NCBI RefSeq assembly: GCF_012979275.1
Contig: NZ_JABASZ010000032.1
Location: 124,001-188,000 of the forward strand
Length of the DNA: 64,000 bases
From: Pseudopontixanthobacter vadosimaris
GTDB lineage: Bacteria > Pseudomonadota > Alphaproteobacteria > Sphingomonadales > Sphingomonadaceae
Direction of reading: 5' to 3'
Below, in pieces: positions 35,272 to 44,372 of this stretch. Position 1 is the stretch's first letter. Every line of letters starts with the position of its first letter. The notes beneath the pieces were generated by a model that was not told the DNA's origin, ran no database searches, and was given only the letters and a program-made list of their open reading frames with translations. The translations under genes and the position numbers were made by a program.

Positions 35272-36698
35272 CCCCATATCCGCCGTGTTTTCGCCACCAG
35301 CGCCGACCATTTGCGGGGAGCCGCGCCAAATACCGCCGGCTCCCAGGCCGAGAATGCCGCCGCCTTGGCGATCTCGCTGCGGGTGGGATAGGCGATGATC
35401 GCCGAACCCAGCGCGAAGGTCGAGGACTTGCCCGTCATCACCTGGGTCCAGGGAAGCAGCAATTCACCCGCATTCCTGCCGACGATGGTGACGCCCAGAA
35501 CCTTCCGGCCCTTCATCACGACTTTCAGAAAACCCCGCTCGTCCCCTTCGGTTACGGCGCGGTCGTTATGGTCGAAATCTTCGCGGACGACCGACACCGC
35601 ATCGCCATGTTTTTCGCGCGCCTTCGCCTCGGTCATGCCTGCCTGCGCGCATTCCGGACTGGTATAGGTGCACCATGGAAGCGCGGCATAATTCACCTTC
35701 GCCGGGACGCCCAAGGCGATTTCCAGTGCGACATTGCTGCCTTCATAGCCCGAGACATGGGTGAAGCGCGGGCCTGCGCGGCAATCGCCGATGGCGTAGA
35801 TCGCCCTGTTCGAAGTGCGGCGGCGGCTGTCGGTGACGATCCCGTCCTTGCCAAATTCAACGCCCGCCTGCTCCAGTTCGAGACTGCCGATATTGGCGGT
35901 GCGGCCCGCCGCCACCAGCAGATGCGAACCTTCCAGTTCCGGCCCGTCCTTCACCGTCAGCCGGGTCACGCCTGCCCGGCGCGAGACGCTGGCGGCCTCG
36001 CCCCTGATGAAGCGAACGCCTTCCGCCTTGAGTGCACCGGCGACCAGCGCGGCGGCGTCGCGATCGTCGTGAGCCATCGGATCGCCCGGATCCACGACGG
36101 TAACCTCGCTGCCCAAGCGGCGGAAGGCCTGGGCCATCTCCATCCCGATGGCCCCTGCCCCGACGATGATCAGATGGTTTGGCAGTTCGTCGATGCCGAA
36201 CAGGTTCTCGTTGGTGAGGAACGGCACATCCTTCAGACCTTCGATTGGTGGCAGGAAGGGCTTCGACCCGGTCGCGATGACGATGCGCGGCGCGGTAATC
36301 TCGCGATTGCCGACCAGCAGCCGCCTGCGCCCGGTGAAACGCGCGGCCTCGCGCAGGACTTCGCAGCCCAAATTCTCGAACCGCTCCTGCGAATCATGCG
36401 GCGCGATGGTGGCGATCGCTTCGTGAACATGCTCACGCACCCCGCGCCAGTCCACTTGCGGTTCGCCGAGCGCGACGCCGAAACGCGGCGCATCGGCGTT
36501 TCCCCGGCGGCCTTCATGCGCGCGCGATGCTGCCGCGATCAGCGCCTTGGACGGCACGCAGCCGGTGTTCAGGCATTCCCCGCCCATCTCGCCTGCCTCG
36601 ATCAGCGCGACCCTGCGGCCGAACATGGCGATACCGCCTGCCGCCGTCAGCCCGGCCGATCCGGCACCGATCACGATGGCATCGTGGGAATATTTCAC
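35268..36698 (-). CDS. Pyridine nucleotide-disulfide oxidoreductase (mercuric-reductase-like, no HMA domain)
   Basis: A 476-residue flavoprotein: FAD motif GAGSAG (11-16), redox-active disulfide Cys42/Cys47 in GGECLNTGCVPSK, NAD(P) motif GAGAIGMEMA (~178-187), and AIYAIGDCRAG. The C-terminal interface region has YPTRSE where lipoamide dehydrogenases have HPTxSE, so the His that pairs with Glu is Tyr. That pattern occurs in so-called mercuric-reductase-like proteins of this type. It lacks the N-terminal metal-binding domain and C-terminal Cys pair of MerA, so mercury reduction is unlikely. It is coupled to the radical SAM gene by ATGA. Confidence 0.85.
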   Translation of the reverse strand: MKYSHDAIVIGAGSAGLTAAGGIAMFGRRVALIEAGEMGGECLNTGCVPSKALIAAASRAHEGRRGNADAPRFGVALGEPQVDWRGVREHVHEAIATIAPHDSQERFENLGCEVLREAARFTGRRRLLVGNREITAPRIVIATGSKPFLPPIEGLKDVPFLTNENLFGIDELPNHLIIVGAGAIGMEMAQAFRRLGSEVTVVDPGDPMAHDDRDAAALVAGALKAEGVRFIRGEAASVSRRAGVTRLTVKDGPELEGSHLLVAAGRTANIGSLELEQAGVEFGKDGIVTDSRRRTSNRAIYAIGDCRAGPRFTHVSGYEGSNVALEIALGVPAKVNYAALPWCTYTSPECAQAGMTEAKAREKHGDAVSVVREDFDHNDRAVTEGDERGFLKVVMKGRKVLGVTIVGRNAGELLLPWTQVMTGKSSTFALGSAIIAYPTRSEIAKAAAFSAWEPAVFGAAPRKWSALVAKTRRIWG

Positions 36699-36856
36699 GT
36701 AGAATCCGTCATGGAAGTATACCTTGGCGCAAAGCGGGGCTGCAATGGGATCGGATCTGTGCGACCTTCCCTGACATACGACGGAGGCAGTGGCAAAGGC
36801 GCCGTGAATGAAAATCGCTGGTCGATCTCCTGCGATACCATGAAAAGGGCGCTGGT

Positions 36857-37882
36857 TTGCTGAAAATTCTCGTGACCGGTGCTGCCGGTCTGATCGGCGG
36901 AGAGCTATGCGCGCGCCTGACCGCGAAGGGTCACCAGGTCACCGCGCTGGTCCACCGCAATCCCGAAATTCGCGGAAATGATGGCAGTTCCGTGGCGGTG
37001 GCACGGGTCTGGCATGGCGATGTGACGCAAAAAGGACTGGGGGTGCAAGGCCATGCTGCCGCAAGCTTCGATCTCGTCATCCACTGCGCTGCATCATTGC
37101 ATTTCGACGCCCCCGAAGATAAATTGCAGCAGATAAATGTCGGCGGCACGAACCATGCGCTCGCATTTGCCGAAGCGGCGGGCGCAGGTTTCCTGTATGT
37201 GAGCACCGCCTATGTCTGCGGCACGCGCGATGGGGTGATCGAGGAGCAGGCCGTGCAGCCCGGCACCCGCTTCGCCAATAATTACGAGGCGAGCAAGGCT
37301 GCTGCAGAAGCAGCAGTGCGATCGAGCGGCGTGCCCTTCGCCATTGCCCGTCCCGCCATCGTCCTGGGCGACAGTACCACGGGCGCTATCCGCAATTTCG
37401 ATGCGATCTACGGCGCGTTCCGCATGATCGCCAGGGGCATCATCCGCACCATGCCGGTCGACCCGGAGGCGACGCTGGATTTCGTGCCGATCGACCATGT
37501 TGCCGCCGGGCTGGCGGCTCTGGCCGAAAACATGGCGCAGGCGCAGGGCGGCACCTTTCACCTGACATCCGGCGCGCCCATTCCGGTCAGCGAATTCGCG
37601 CGCGCCATCGGCAGTTACGAACAGTTCGACATGCCGCGACTGGTGCCCGCCGCAGATTTCGACCCTCGTGCGCTGCCGCAGCGCGAACAGCGGGCTTTCG
37701 TGTGCGTGGCAGGTGCCTACAGCAGTTATTTCCAGCGGAATCCGCATTTCGACGACACGCGATTTCGTGCCGTATGCGGCCTCGCCTGTCCCGACACGAA
37801 TTACGACTACCTCATCCGTCTGATCGATCATTGCATCGCCGAAAATTTCCTTCCGGCAGAAGCTCACCTTATGTCCGGATAA
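36857..37882 (+). CDS. NAD-dependent epimerase/dehydratase (extended SDR)
   Basis: A 341-residue Rossmann-fold enzyme: GAAGLIGG (8-15) is the nucleotide motif, and Tyr143/Lys147 in YEASK with Ser116 (VSTAYVCG) form the catalytic triad. It resembles the male-sterility/acyl-reductase-like NAD-binding subfamily (NAD_binding_4) as much as sugar epimerases, so the substrate may be a lipid or nucleotide sugar. The frame starts at TTG 36857, with AAGGG about 7 bases before it. There is no in-frame ATG near the Rossmann start. It runs divergently from the oxidoreductase with a 158-base gap in which I see no further gene. Confidence 0.75.
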   Translation: MLKILVTGAAGLIGGELCARLTAKGHQVTALVHRNPEIRGNDGSSVAVARVWHGDVTQKGLGVQGHAAASFDLVIHCAASLHFDAPEDKLQQINVGGTNHALAFAEAAGAGFLYVSTAYVCGTRDGVIEEQAVQPGTRFANNYEASKAAAEAAVRSSGVPFAIARPAIVLGDSTTGAIRNFDAIYGAFRMIARGIIRTMPVDPEATLDFVPIDHVAAGLAALAENMAQAQGGTFHLTSGAPIPVSEFARAIGSYEQFDMPRLVPAADFDPRALPQREQRAFVCVAGAYSSYFQRNPHFDDTRFRAVCGLACPDTNYDYLIRLIDHCIAENFLPAEAHLMSG

Positions 37883-38601
37883 TGTTCGGCAAGGCGGGAC
37901 CGCGCGCCGAACGCCCAGAGGATCCCGATCTTGAAATAGATCCAGTTCGCCTTCACCGGCCCCCAGGCGGCGATGCGCCGGTCGGAGGTATGGACCGCCC
38001 TCCCCACCAGCCTGACGCGCCCGCGCTCCGCCATTTTGATGCAGAGATCGGCTTCTTCCATTACAGGCGTACCGGGGTCGCAGCCACCGGCGGCGAGGTA
38101 ATCCTCCCTCCGGAAGAACATCGCATGATCGCCGAAGAGCAGGCGGACGCCGCGCAGGAACAGATGCGGCCGCACCAGCAGCGGCGCATACCAGGTCTTC
38201 AGCCAATTGTGGAAGGTGGTGCCCCAGCGGGTCCGGTCCGGCCCGGCGATGATTGGCGTGAATCCGGCCAGCGCGATTGTCCGATCCGCAAGGGTGCGCT
38301 CAATCACGGCGATGAAATCGTCCGGCGGGATGGTGTCGGCATGCAGCACGCAAACAAGGGGGCTGCGGGCGGCCGCGACACCGGCATTGATCTGGCTGGC
38401 CCTTCCGCGCGGCGCACTCAATACGCTCCAGCCCGCGGCTTTTGCCAACTGAACGCTACCGTCGCTGCTGCCGCCATCCACCACGATGATCTCCGCCGGG
38501 CGCGGATCGAGTGCGCCGAGAACGCGGACGAGGCGCGGCAGGGCGGCCGCTTCATCCAGCATGGGTATGACGATGCTGGTGCAGGCTTCGGTTCCGCTCA
38601 T
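37864..38601 (-). CDS. TIGR04283-type glycosyltransferase (GT2)
   Basis: A 245-residue GT-A fold transferase. It begins with SIVIPMLDEAAALPRLV, contains DGGSSDGS (~residues 43-50, nucleotide-sugar binding), HADT (~92-95) and a hydrophobic C-terminal helix (WIYFKIGILWAFG). These match the family annotated as arsenosugar-biosynthesis glycosyltransferase TIGR04283, but the name derives from genomic association and the substrate is not proven. Its start overlaps the stop of the next (upstream) gene by ATGA (38598-38601), and its 3' end overlaps the convergent SDR gene by 19 bases. Confidence 0.85.
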   Translation of the reverse strand: MSGTEACTSIVIPMLDEAAALPRLVRVLGALDPRPAEIIVVDGGSSDGSVQLAKAAGWSVLSAPRGRASQINAGVAAARSPLVCVLHADTIPPDDFIAVIERTLADRTIALAGFTPIIAGPDRTRWGTTFHNWLKTWYAPLLVRPHLFLRGVRLLFGDHAMFFRREDYLAAGGCDPGTPVMEEADLCIKMAERGRVRLVGRAVHTSDRRIAAWGPVKANWIYFKIGILWAFGARSRLAEHYPDIR

Positions 38602-39176
38602 GGGATCAGATCGGGCCAGCGCGGCAGATCTTCGGGCCGATCAAGATCGGCACGCGGGTCGAGCATGACGCAGTCCAGCCCTCTCGCCGCGATTCTGCGG
38701 CGCGTTTCCAATGCCACCGTGTCGCCGCCCCACGCCATGTCGACAAACAGGTAAGGCGCAGGCTTCGCGCAGCCGAGCAGGTAATAGCCGCCATCCTCGG
38801 CAGGCCCGATGACGAAAGGCGCGTGCTGCAGCGCCGCTGCCGCCTGGCGCAGATGTTCGGCGGTCAGGTCCGGAATATCCGCGCCCAGCAGGATCATCGG
38901 CGCCGGAACCCGCGCCAGCCTGTCACCCAGATCGCCTGACCCCTGTTCCTGCAGATTGACATCACGCCCCAGCCAGCGATGGAACGCACCGGCATCGGCT
39001 CCGGTGATCCAGACGGTAAACGGCAGCCCGCTGGCGCGTATCGTGTCCAGCGTGCGTTCGACCAATCGCCGGTGTATGTCTGCCGCGCCCTGCGGCCCCA
39101 GCGCCGGAACGAGGCGCGTCTTGCATCGGCCCGGAGTGGGATAGCGGGCGAACAGGGCGATGCGCGGTTGTAACAT
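38598..39176 (-). CDS. TIGR04282-type glycosyltransferase-like protein
   Basis: A 192-residue protein of the DUF2064/TIGR04282 family (nucleotide-diphospho-sugar transferase fold). Conserved pieces are FARYPTPGRCKTRL (residues ~9-22), LGADIPDLT (the metal-binding-like segment) and IGPAEDGGYYLLG. It is always the partner of TIGR04283 proteins, and the two genes overlap by ATGA, so they are made together. Whether it transfers sugar or acts as a nucleotidyltransferase-like accessory is unknown. It is divergent from the sterol-desaturase-type gene with a 52-base gap. Confidence 0.85.
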   Translation of the reverse strand: MLQPRIALFARYPTPGRCKTRLVPALGPQGAADIHRRLVERTLDTIRASGLPFTVWITGADAGAFHRWLGRDVNLQEQGSGDLGDRLARVPAPMILLGADIPDLTAEHLRQAAAALQHAPFVIGPAEDGGYYLLGCAKPAPYLFVDMAWGGDTVALETRRRIAARGLDCVMLDPRADLDRPEDLPRWPDLIP

Positions 39177-39228
39177 TCCGATTGTTTAGGGGTCGACGCA
39201 GGCGGCGCAAGCGCGCATTTTCACGCGC

Positions 39229-40047
39229 ATGATCACAAGGAGGGAACTGACGCTCGGCCTGTTCGGCGCGGCTGCCATCGGCGGATTGTTTCTGGCTGAG
39301 CGCCTGCGCCCTCTGCGCCGGCAGTCCCGGCCCGTGGTGCCGCGCATGGCGCGCAATGTTGCCCTGGGCGCATTATGCCAGGCGATGATCGCCGCCTATG
39401 AAACGCCGCTGACCGATGCAGTGGCAGAACGGAACCGGAAGCGATCGCGCGGCATCGAGGGCGTCATCCCCGGTCCTGCAGGACGGCTGGCCGGATTTCT
39501 CGCGATGGATTACGGTTTCTACCTCTGGCATGTCGCAACGCATAAACTGCCCTTCCTGTGGCGCTTTCACCGGGTGCATCATGTCGATGCGGATATGGAC
39601 ATGTCGACAGCCGTGCGGTTCCACTTCATCGACATGCTCGTGTCGCTTCCGTGGCGCCTGGTTCAGGTGCGGGTGAGCGGCGTGGGGCCGCAAGGTCTGG
39701 GCATCTGGCGCGCCTTCTTCTTCGGCTCCATCCTGTTCCACCATTCCAACCTGCGCCTGCCGAAGGGATGGGACCGCCGGTTTGCCGCGATCCTCACGAC
39801 GCCGCGCATGCATGGCATCCATCACAGCCAGCGCCGCCGCGAGATGAACAGCAACTGGTCCAGCGGCATCGCTCTGTGGGATCATCTGCACGGCACCTTC
39901 CGCGACAGCCCGCCTCGATCGGCGATCACCATAGGGGTGGACGATGCGGCGGCACAGCGCGACATTGCCCTCGGCGCCGCGCTGGAAGCACCCTTCAGGG
40001 CGCAACCGGCGCGGCAATCAGGCGGCGCATTTCATTCCCACCAATAG
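39229..40047 (+). CDS. Fatty acid hydroxylase/sterol desaturase family diiron protein
   Basis: A 272-residue membrane enzyme with the eight-histidine diiron motifs of this superfamily: HVATH at ~102, HRVHHVD at ~115, and HGIHHS at ~199. Hydrophobic segments lie at ~8-25, ~85-100 and ~150-170. Homologues hydroxylate or desaturate fatty acids, sterols or carotenoids. It is adjacent to a glycosyltransferase pair and may modify the lipid part of a glycolipid-like product (inference). Its last 16 bases overlap the convergent amidohydrolase gene. Confidence 0.85.
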   Translation: MITRRELTLGLFGAAAIGGLFLAERLRPLRRQSRPVVPRMARNVALGALCQAMIAAYETPLTDAVAERNRKRSRGIEGVIPGPAGRLAGFLAMDYGFYLWHVATHKLPFLWRFHRVHHVDADMDMSTAVRFHFIDMLVSLPWRLVQVRVSGVGPQGLGIWRAFFFGSILFHHSNLRLPKGWDRRFAAILTTPRMHGIHHSQRRREMNSNWSSGIALWDHLHGTFRDSPPRSAITIGVDDAAAQRDIALGAALEAPFRAQPARQSGGAFHSHQ

Positions 40048-43000
40048 GGCAGGCGCGTCGCGTCGCCGGTCTCCACCTCGTTCATCGTGCGCGCGTCATA
40101 CAGCCGCCCGCCGAGCATCACCTGCGCGATATCGTCGCTGTTGCGGATATCTACGGTGGGGTCGGCGGTGAGCACCAGCAGATCGGCCAGTTTGCCGACC
40201 TCCAGGCTGCCGATATCGCGGGCCATGCCGAGCGATTTGGCAGGCACGATGGTTCCGGCGCGCAGCGCCTCTGTCGGCGTCATCCCGCCGCGCACGAAGC
40301 TCCACAATTCCCAATGCGCGGCGATGCCCGGCTGCTGGCCATGCGCGCCGATCGACACCAGCACGCCGGCATCGGCCAGCTTCTTCGCCTCGCGCGCATT
40401 GTCATCGTCGACAAAGGCCCATTCCGGGGCCTTCACCCGCCGGCTCGTTTCCGCCAGCAATTGCTGCGGCGGCGTATGCACCATCAGCGGGTTTTCCCAC
40501 ACATCGGTCGCCTGCCGCCAATAGGGATCGCCCGCCAGCCCGCCATAGGTGACGACCAGCGTCGGCGTGTAACTGGTCTGGCTCTGCCCGAACATCTGCA
40601 CGACATCGGCGTAGAACGTGTCGAGCGGAATATTATGCTCCAGCGTCGAATTGCCGTCGGCGACAAGATTCATGTCCATGCCGAACAGCGATCCGCCTTC
40701 CGCCACTACCAGCATGTTTTCCGCCGCAGCGGCGCGGGCCACCATCTGGCGCTGTTCGCGGCGGGGCTGGTTGTAATTCTTCACCGACATCCCGCCCTGC
40801 GCCTTGATCCGGCGGACATGGGCGAGCGCATCGTCGTAATCGTCGATCTGGGCATAGACGCCGGGCGCCTTGGCCCCGTAGATGATCTCGCCGGTGGAAA
40901 AGATACGCGGGGCGAGCATCATGCCCGCCTGCTGCCGTTCCGCCGCGGCGAAGATCTGGCTGGACGATGAGGAGGGGTCGTGCATTGTCGTGGTGCCGAG
41001 CGCCAGGTTCTGCACCAGCGCCCAGTTCTGCTGCGGCACCAGATCGTCCACCCCCTGCGGCCCGTGGGCGTGCGCGTCCACCAGGCCGGGCATGATCGTG
41101 CGACCGGTGACGTCGACCTGCCGCACACCGGCAGGCACCTGCACCTGCCCGCGCGGCCCGATGGCGGCGATCCGGTCGCCCTGGATCAAGATCACGCCAT
41201 CCTCGATCACTTCTCCATTTGCACCATTTTCAGCCATCGTCAGGATGCGCCCGCCAACCAGCGCCACGCTGCCCTGGTGCCGGTCGGCCTGCCGCGTCAT
41301 GGCAAGCGACAAGCCGCTGGCTGGAGGAGTGAAATCCGGCGCGTTCCCTGCCGCCGGAGCACTCGCGAACAGGCGGTCGGTGGCGACGGTATAGAGCTGC
41401 GGCCCCATGCTCCAGTGCAGGCGCGCGCCGTCCTGCGACCAGCCGATATAATCCGCCCCGCCCTCGCTTGCCTTCGTTATCGGCAGCGAACTGCCCGAAG
41501 CGTCGACTGAAACTGCCTGGCCGCCCGGCATCAAGGGCATGGCGAAGGCTTCGTAATTCTGCCGGAAGGCGAGGAAGCGCCCATCGGGCGAAACCTTGAA
41601 ATCGTTGATCAATTCACCCTGTGCATGAATGCGCCGTGCCTCTCCGTTCAGATCGGCCGAAACCAGCTGGAGCTTGCCGTTCTCGCTGCCGAGCATGAAG
41701 ATACGGTCGTTCCGCGCGCCGAATTGCGGCGAACCCAGCCCGCGCGCCACCAGTTCGGGCGTTCCGCCGCTGGCCGCTACGCGGTAGACGCCGGGATTTT
41801 CCGAATATTCCGGCGCGGTCAGATAACCGCCCGCCCGCTTTTCAAAGGCGATGGTTTGGCCATCGGGCGAGAAGCGGGGCAGGCCGTAATGGCCCGGTTG
41901 AGCGGTGACGACACGCCCCGCCCCGCCCCTTGCGTCGACAGTGACGATCTCACCCAGTCCTGCGTCGGTCCAGCGGACGAAGACGATGCGGTTTCCGTCG
42001 CGGCTCCAGCTGGAGAACAGTTCGAGCGTTTCGTCATTCCCGCGGCCGCTGGTCAACCGCCGGGCCTCGCCGCCCGCCATGGGTTTGACGTAAAGCTTGC
42101 CGAGCGTCTCGAAGACCACGCGCCCGCCATCGGGCGAGACGCTGGCGAATTTCGGTATCTTCGTCGTGAAACTGTCCGCGCCGACGGGCACGACCGGGTG
42201 CGGTGCGTCCGCCACGCCGCGCGTGTCGTTGATCGCGAACGGGATAATGGCCGCGTTGCCGCCATCCGCATCGATCCGCCGCAGCTTGCCGCCTGCCCAG
42301 AAGACGAGGGAACGGCCATCCGGCGTCCAGTCCATGTTCGGATATACACCGGTAACCGCCCAGGTTTCCTGCACGTCCTGATCCAGGTCGCCGTAGATCA
42401 TCCGCTCGGCACCGGTCTGCATGTCCTTCACGAACAGTTTGGACTGGCCTTCTTCCCGGCGGACGAATGCGATATGGCGCCCGTCAGGCGAAGGCGTCGG
42501 CCGCACCGCGCCGCCGTAACCGGCCACGGCGGTCGTGATCTCGCCGCTAGCGAGGTCGTAGCGGTCGATCTGGAAGATCCCCTGCGTCGAATCCTGCGCA
42601 TATTCGAAGATCGGGCCGGAGGTATTGTTGCGGGTGTAGTAGATCGCACTGCCGTCGGCGGAATAGATCGGTTCGCCCAGTTCCTTCTGGTGCTGTTCAT
42701 TGGGGCGTTCCACCAGTTGCACCCCGCCGCCGCCGCTGACGTGATACAGCCAGATCTCTCCGGTGCCGAGCGAGCGCCCGGTGGTGAAATGCTTCTTGGC
42801 CGCGATGAAGCGCCCGTCCGGGCTCCAGCTCGGCTGGTTCAGCAGGCGGAAATCCTCCTTCGTCACCTGCCGCGCATCGCTGCCGTCCCTGTTCATGATC
42901 CAGATGTTGTCACCGCCCCCGCGGTCGGAGGTGAAGGCGAGTCGTTGCCCATCGGGCGAGAAGCGCGGCTGCACCTCCCACGCCAGCCCTTCGGCGATAC

Positions 43001-43427
43001 GGCGCGGCGTGCCGCCAGATATCGGCATGGTGTAGATGTCGCCAAGCACGCTGAACGCGAGCGTCCTTCCATCCGGGCTGACATCGACGTCGATCCAGCT
43101 AGCCTCGTCGGTCCTGATCGGCACCTGGCGGATGGTCGCGCCGCGCGGATTGTTGACGTCCCAATCCGTTTCGTCCGCAGCAGGGTCTGCTGCTGTCACC
43201 ATTGCCGCAGTTGGCGCGGCAGGTTGCACGGCGATGCCCGTTTGCACGGGCAGGCTCTCGGCCTGGGTTTCGGGCGAACGCGCCTCGTCCTCGGGTGCTT
43301 CGGTCGCTTCCACCGGCGGCTCGACAGGCTGCACCTGCTGCGCTGCGGCGGTGTGAACGAAACTGCTGGACCCCAGCAGCAGGCCGGCGATCACCGACAG
43401 GCGAAGCGTGGCAGGATTGTTTTTCAT
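40032..43427 (-). CDS. Exported TolB-like propeller/amidohydrolase fusion protein
   Basis: A 1131-residue secreted protein. A signal peptide (~1-30, ending AAAQ) is followed by an acidic Pro/Glu/Thr linker (to ~95). A TolB/WD40-like beta-propeller region comes next (~100-720, many repeats of SPDGRxxAFxS...G), and then a metal-dependent amidohydrolase domain (~760-1110). The latter carries the metal motif VDAHAHGPQG and later residues such as HEGGS-like AEGGSLFGM. The architecture matches the amidohydrolase-with-TolB-domain family, which may hydrolyse cyclic dipeptides or other cell-envelope amides. GGGGAAA is found just upstream of the ATG. Confidence 0.85.
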   Translation of the reverse strand: MKNNPATLRLSVIAGLLLGSSSFVHTAAAQQVQPVEPPVEATEAPEDEARSPETQAESLPVQTGIAVQPAAPTAAMVTAADPAADETDWDVNNPRGATIRQVPIRTDEASWIDVDVSPDGRTLAFSVLGDIYTMPISGGTPRRIAEGLAWEVQPRFSPDGQRLAFTSDRGGGDNIWIMNRDGSDARQVTKEDFRLLNQPSWSPDGRFIAAKKHFTTGRSLGTGEIWLYHVSGGGGVQLVERPNEQHQKELGEPIYSADGSAIYYTRNNTSGPIFEYAQDSTQGIFQIDRYDLASGEITTAVAGYGGAVRPTPSPDGRHIAFVRREEGQSKLFVKDMQTGAERMIYGDLDQDVQETWAVTGVYPNMDWTPDGRSLVFWAGGKLRRIDADGGNAAIIPFAINDTRGVADAPHPVVPVGADSFTTKIPKFASVSPDGGRVVFETLGKLYVKPMAGGEARRLTSGRGNDETLELFSSWSRDGNRIVFVRWTDAGLGEIVTVDARGGAGRVVTAQPGHYGLPRFSPDGQTIAFEKRAGGYLTAPEYSENPGVYRVAASGGTPELVARGLGSPQFGARNDRIFMLGSENGKLQLVSADLNGEARRIHAQGELINDFKVSPDGRFLAFRQNYEAFAMPLMPGGQAVSVDASGSSLPITKASEGGADYIGWSQDGARLHWSMGPQLYTVATDRLFASAPAAGNAPDFTPPASGLSLAMTRQADRHQGSVALVGGRILTMAENGANGEVIEDGVILIQGDRIAAIGPRGQVQVPAGVRQVDVTGRTIMPGLVDAHAHGPQGVDDLVPQQNWALVQNLALGTTTMHDPSSSSSQIFAAAERQQAGMMLAPRIFSTGEIIYGAKAPGVYAQIDDYDDALAHVRRIKAQGGMSVKNYNQPRREQRQMVARAAAAENMLVVAEGGSLFGMDMNLVADGNSTLEHNIPLDTFYADVVQMFGQSQTSYTPTLVVTYGGLAGDPYWRQATDVWENPLMVHTPPQQLLAETSRRVKAPEWAFVDDDNAREAKKLADAGVLVSIGAHGQQPGIAAHWELWSFVRGGMTPTEALRAGTIVPAKSLGMARDIGSLEVGKLADLLVLTADPTVDIRNSDDIAQVMLGGRLYDARTMNEVETGDATRLPYWWE

Positions 43428-43514
43428 GCAAGTTTCCCCAGGACTGTTTGGGGGATGTCTAGAACGCCGGACGCGCCCCGTCCATCGGCTCTTGCGAGCC
43501 TGCGCGACTTCAGA

Positions 43515-44033
43515 TCAGAGGTAAGTTCCATCCTGGTAGATCAGGGGCGCGATGGCTCCGCTCACCTCTGCCTCGTCCACCGCGCCGATGACGATGGAAT
43601 GGGTGCCATAGGGCACGATCTTCTCGATGCGGCAGATCATGATCGCCTGCGCGTCCTCCAGCCGGGGCAGCCCATCGGCGGCGCTGTGCCATTTGCCTTG
43701 GCGGAACCGGTCCTCATGCGCCGCGCCGCCGCCGAAAGCCGCCGAGATCGCGCTCTGGTGCCGTGACAGCAGATTGACGCAGAACAGGGCGTCCTTCTCC
43801 ATGCAGGCATGGAGCGCGGCCTTGTGATTGACACAGACCAGCAGGGCCGGCGGATCCATGGTCAGCGACGTGATCGAGGTCGCCGCCATTCCGATCGGAC
43901 CGTCGGGGCCGCGCACCGTCAGCACGCCGACGGCACTGGCCAGCCGCCGCATGGCCGCGCGGAAATTCTCCCCGAGGTCGGACACGCCTGCGATTGCATC
44001 TTCGGGAGGGGGTGCGGTGGGGCCGGAGGTCAT
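43515..44033 (-). CDS. Flavin reductase family protein (FMN-binding)
   Basis: A 172-residue protein of the flavin reductase-like domain family, which supplies reduced FMN to monooxygenases or acts as a small flavoprotein oxidoreductase. It shows the split-barrel pattern: FRAAMRRLASAVGVLTVRGPDGPIG, AATSITSLTMDPPALLVCVN and FCVNLLSRHQ. No partner monooxygenase is nearby. The frame extends to 44123, but the ATG at 44033 gives the family length. It is oriented like the neighbouring lipoprotein and tamB genes and lies 120 bases downstream of the lipoprotein stop. Confidence 0.85.
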   Translation of the reverse strand: MTSGPTAPPPEDAIAGVSDLGENFRAAMRRLASAVGVLTVRGPDGPIGMAATSITSLTMDPPALLVCVNHKAALHACMEKDALFCVNLLSRHQSAISAAFGGGAAHEDRFRQGKWHSAADGLPRLEDAQAIMICRIEKIVPYGTHSIVIGAVDEAEVSGAIAPLIYQDGTYL

Positions 44034-44153
44034 CGCTGCACCCAATGCCGCAGGCAGGGCCCGGCGGTCAATGCGCGATCTGGTGGGTTCCTCCCTCCAC
44101 CGGATGTTTGATCGCCTGCGCATAGCGGCGAGAGGAGCGTCCCTGCCTCGGGA

Positions 44154-44372
44154 TCAATCCGCTGTCGCAGCCCGCGCGCCATCCATGCTGCTGCTGCCGG
44201 GTTGCTCTGCCGTGCCGCCCGTTTCCGCCGCCTTGCGCGCAGCGAGGTCCCGCTCCAGGATCTCCGAGCGATGTTCAAGATCCGCCCTGGTCCTCTCGAA
44301 CCGGGTGTCGAAATCCTCTTCCTGTTCGCAGCCCGTCAGCATCATCAGCATGAGAACCGCCACCGCGCGCAT
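44154..44372 (-). CDS. Small lipoprotein downstream of tamB
   Basis: A 72-residue protein: hydrophobic signal MRAVAVLMLMMLTGC with lipobox LTGC (Cys15), then a charged helical segment (FERTRADLEHRSEILERDL) and an Ala/Gly/Ser tail. Its ATG shares one base with the tamB stop (TGATG at 44374-44370), so it is translationally coupled as the last cistron of the tamA-tamB operon. It has no recognisable family. A role as accessory of the TamAB machine is an inference from operon position only. It is easily missed because the same frame runs on through tamB. Confidence 0.6.
   Translation of the reverse strand: MRAVAVLMLMMLTGCEQEEDFDTRFERTRADLEHRSEILERDLAARKAAETGGTAEQPGSSSMDGARAATAD

Noticed and set aside
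35268-36698. Mercuric reductase (MerA) identity
   Set aside because: It lacks the N-terminal metal-binding domain and C-terminal Cys pair, and no merR, merT or merP genes are nearby.
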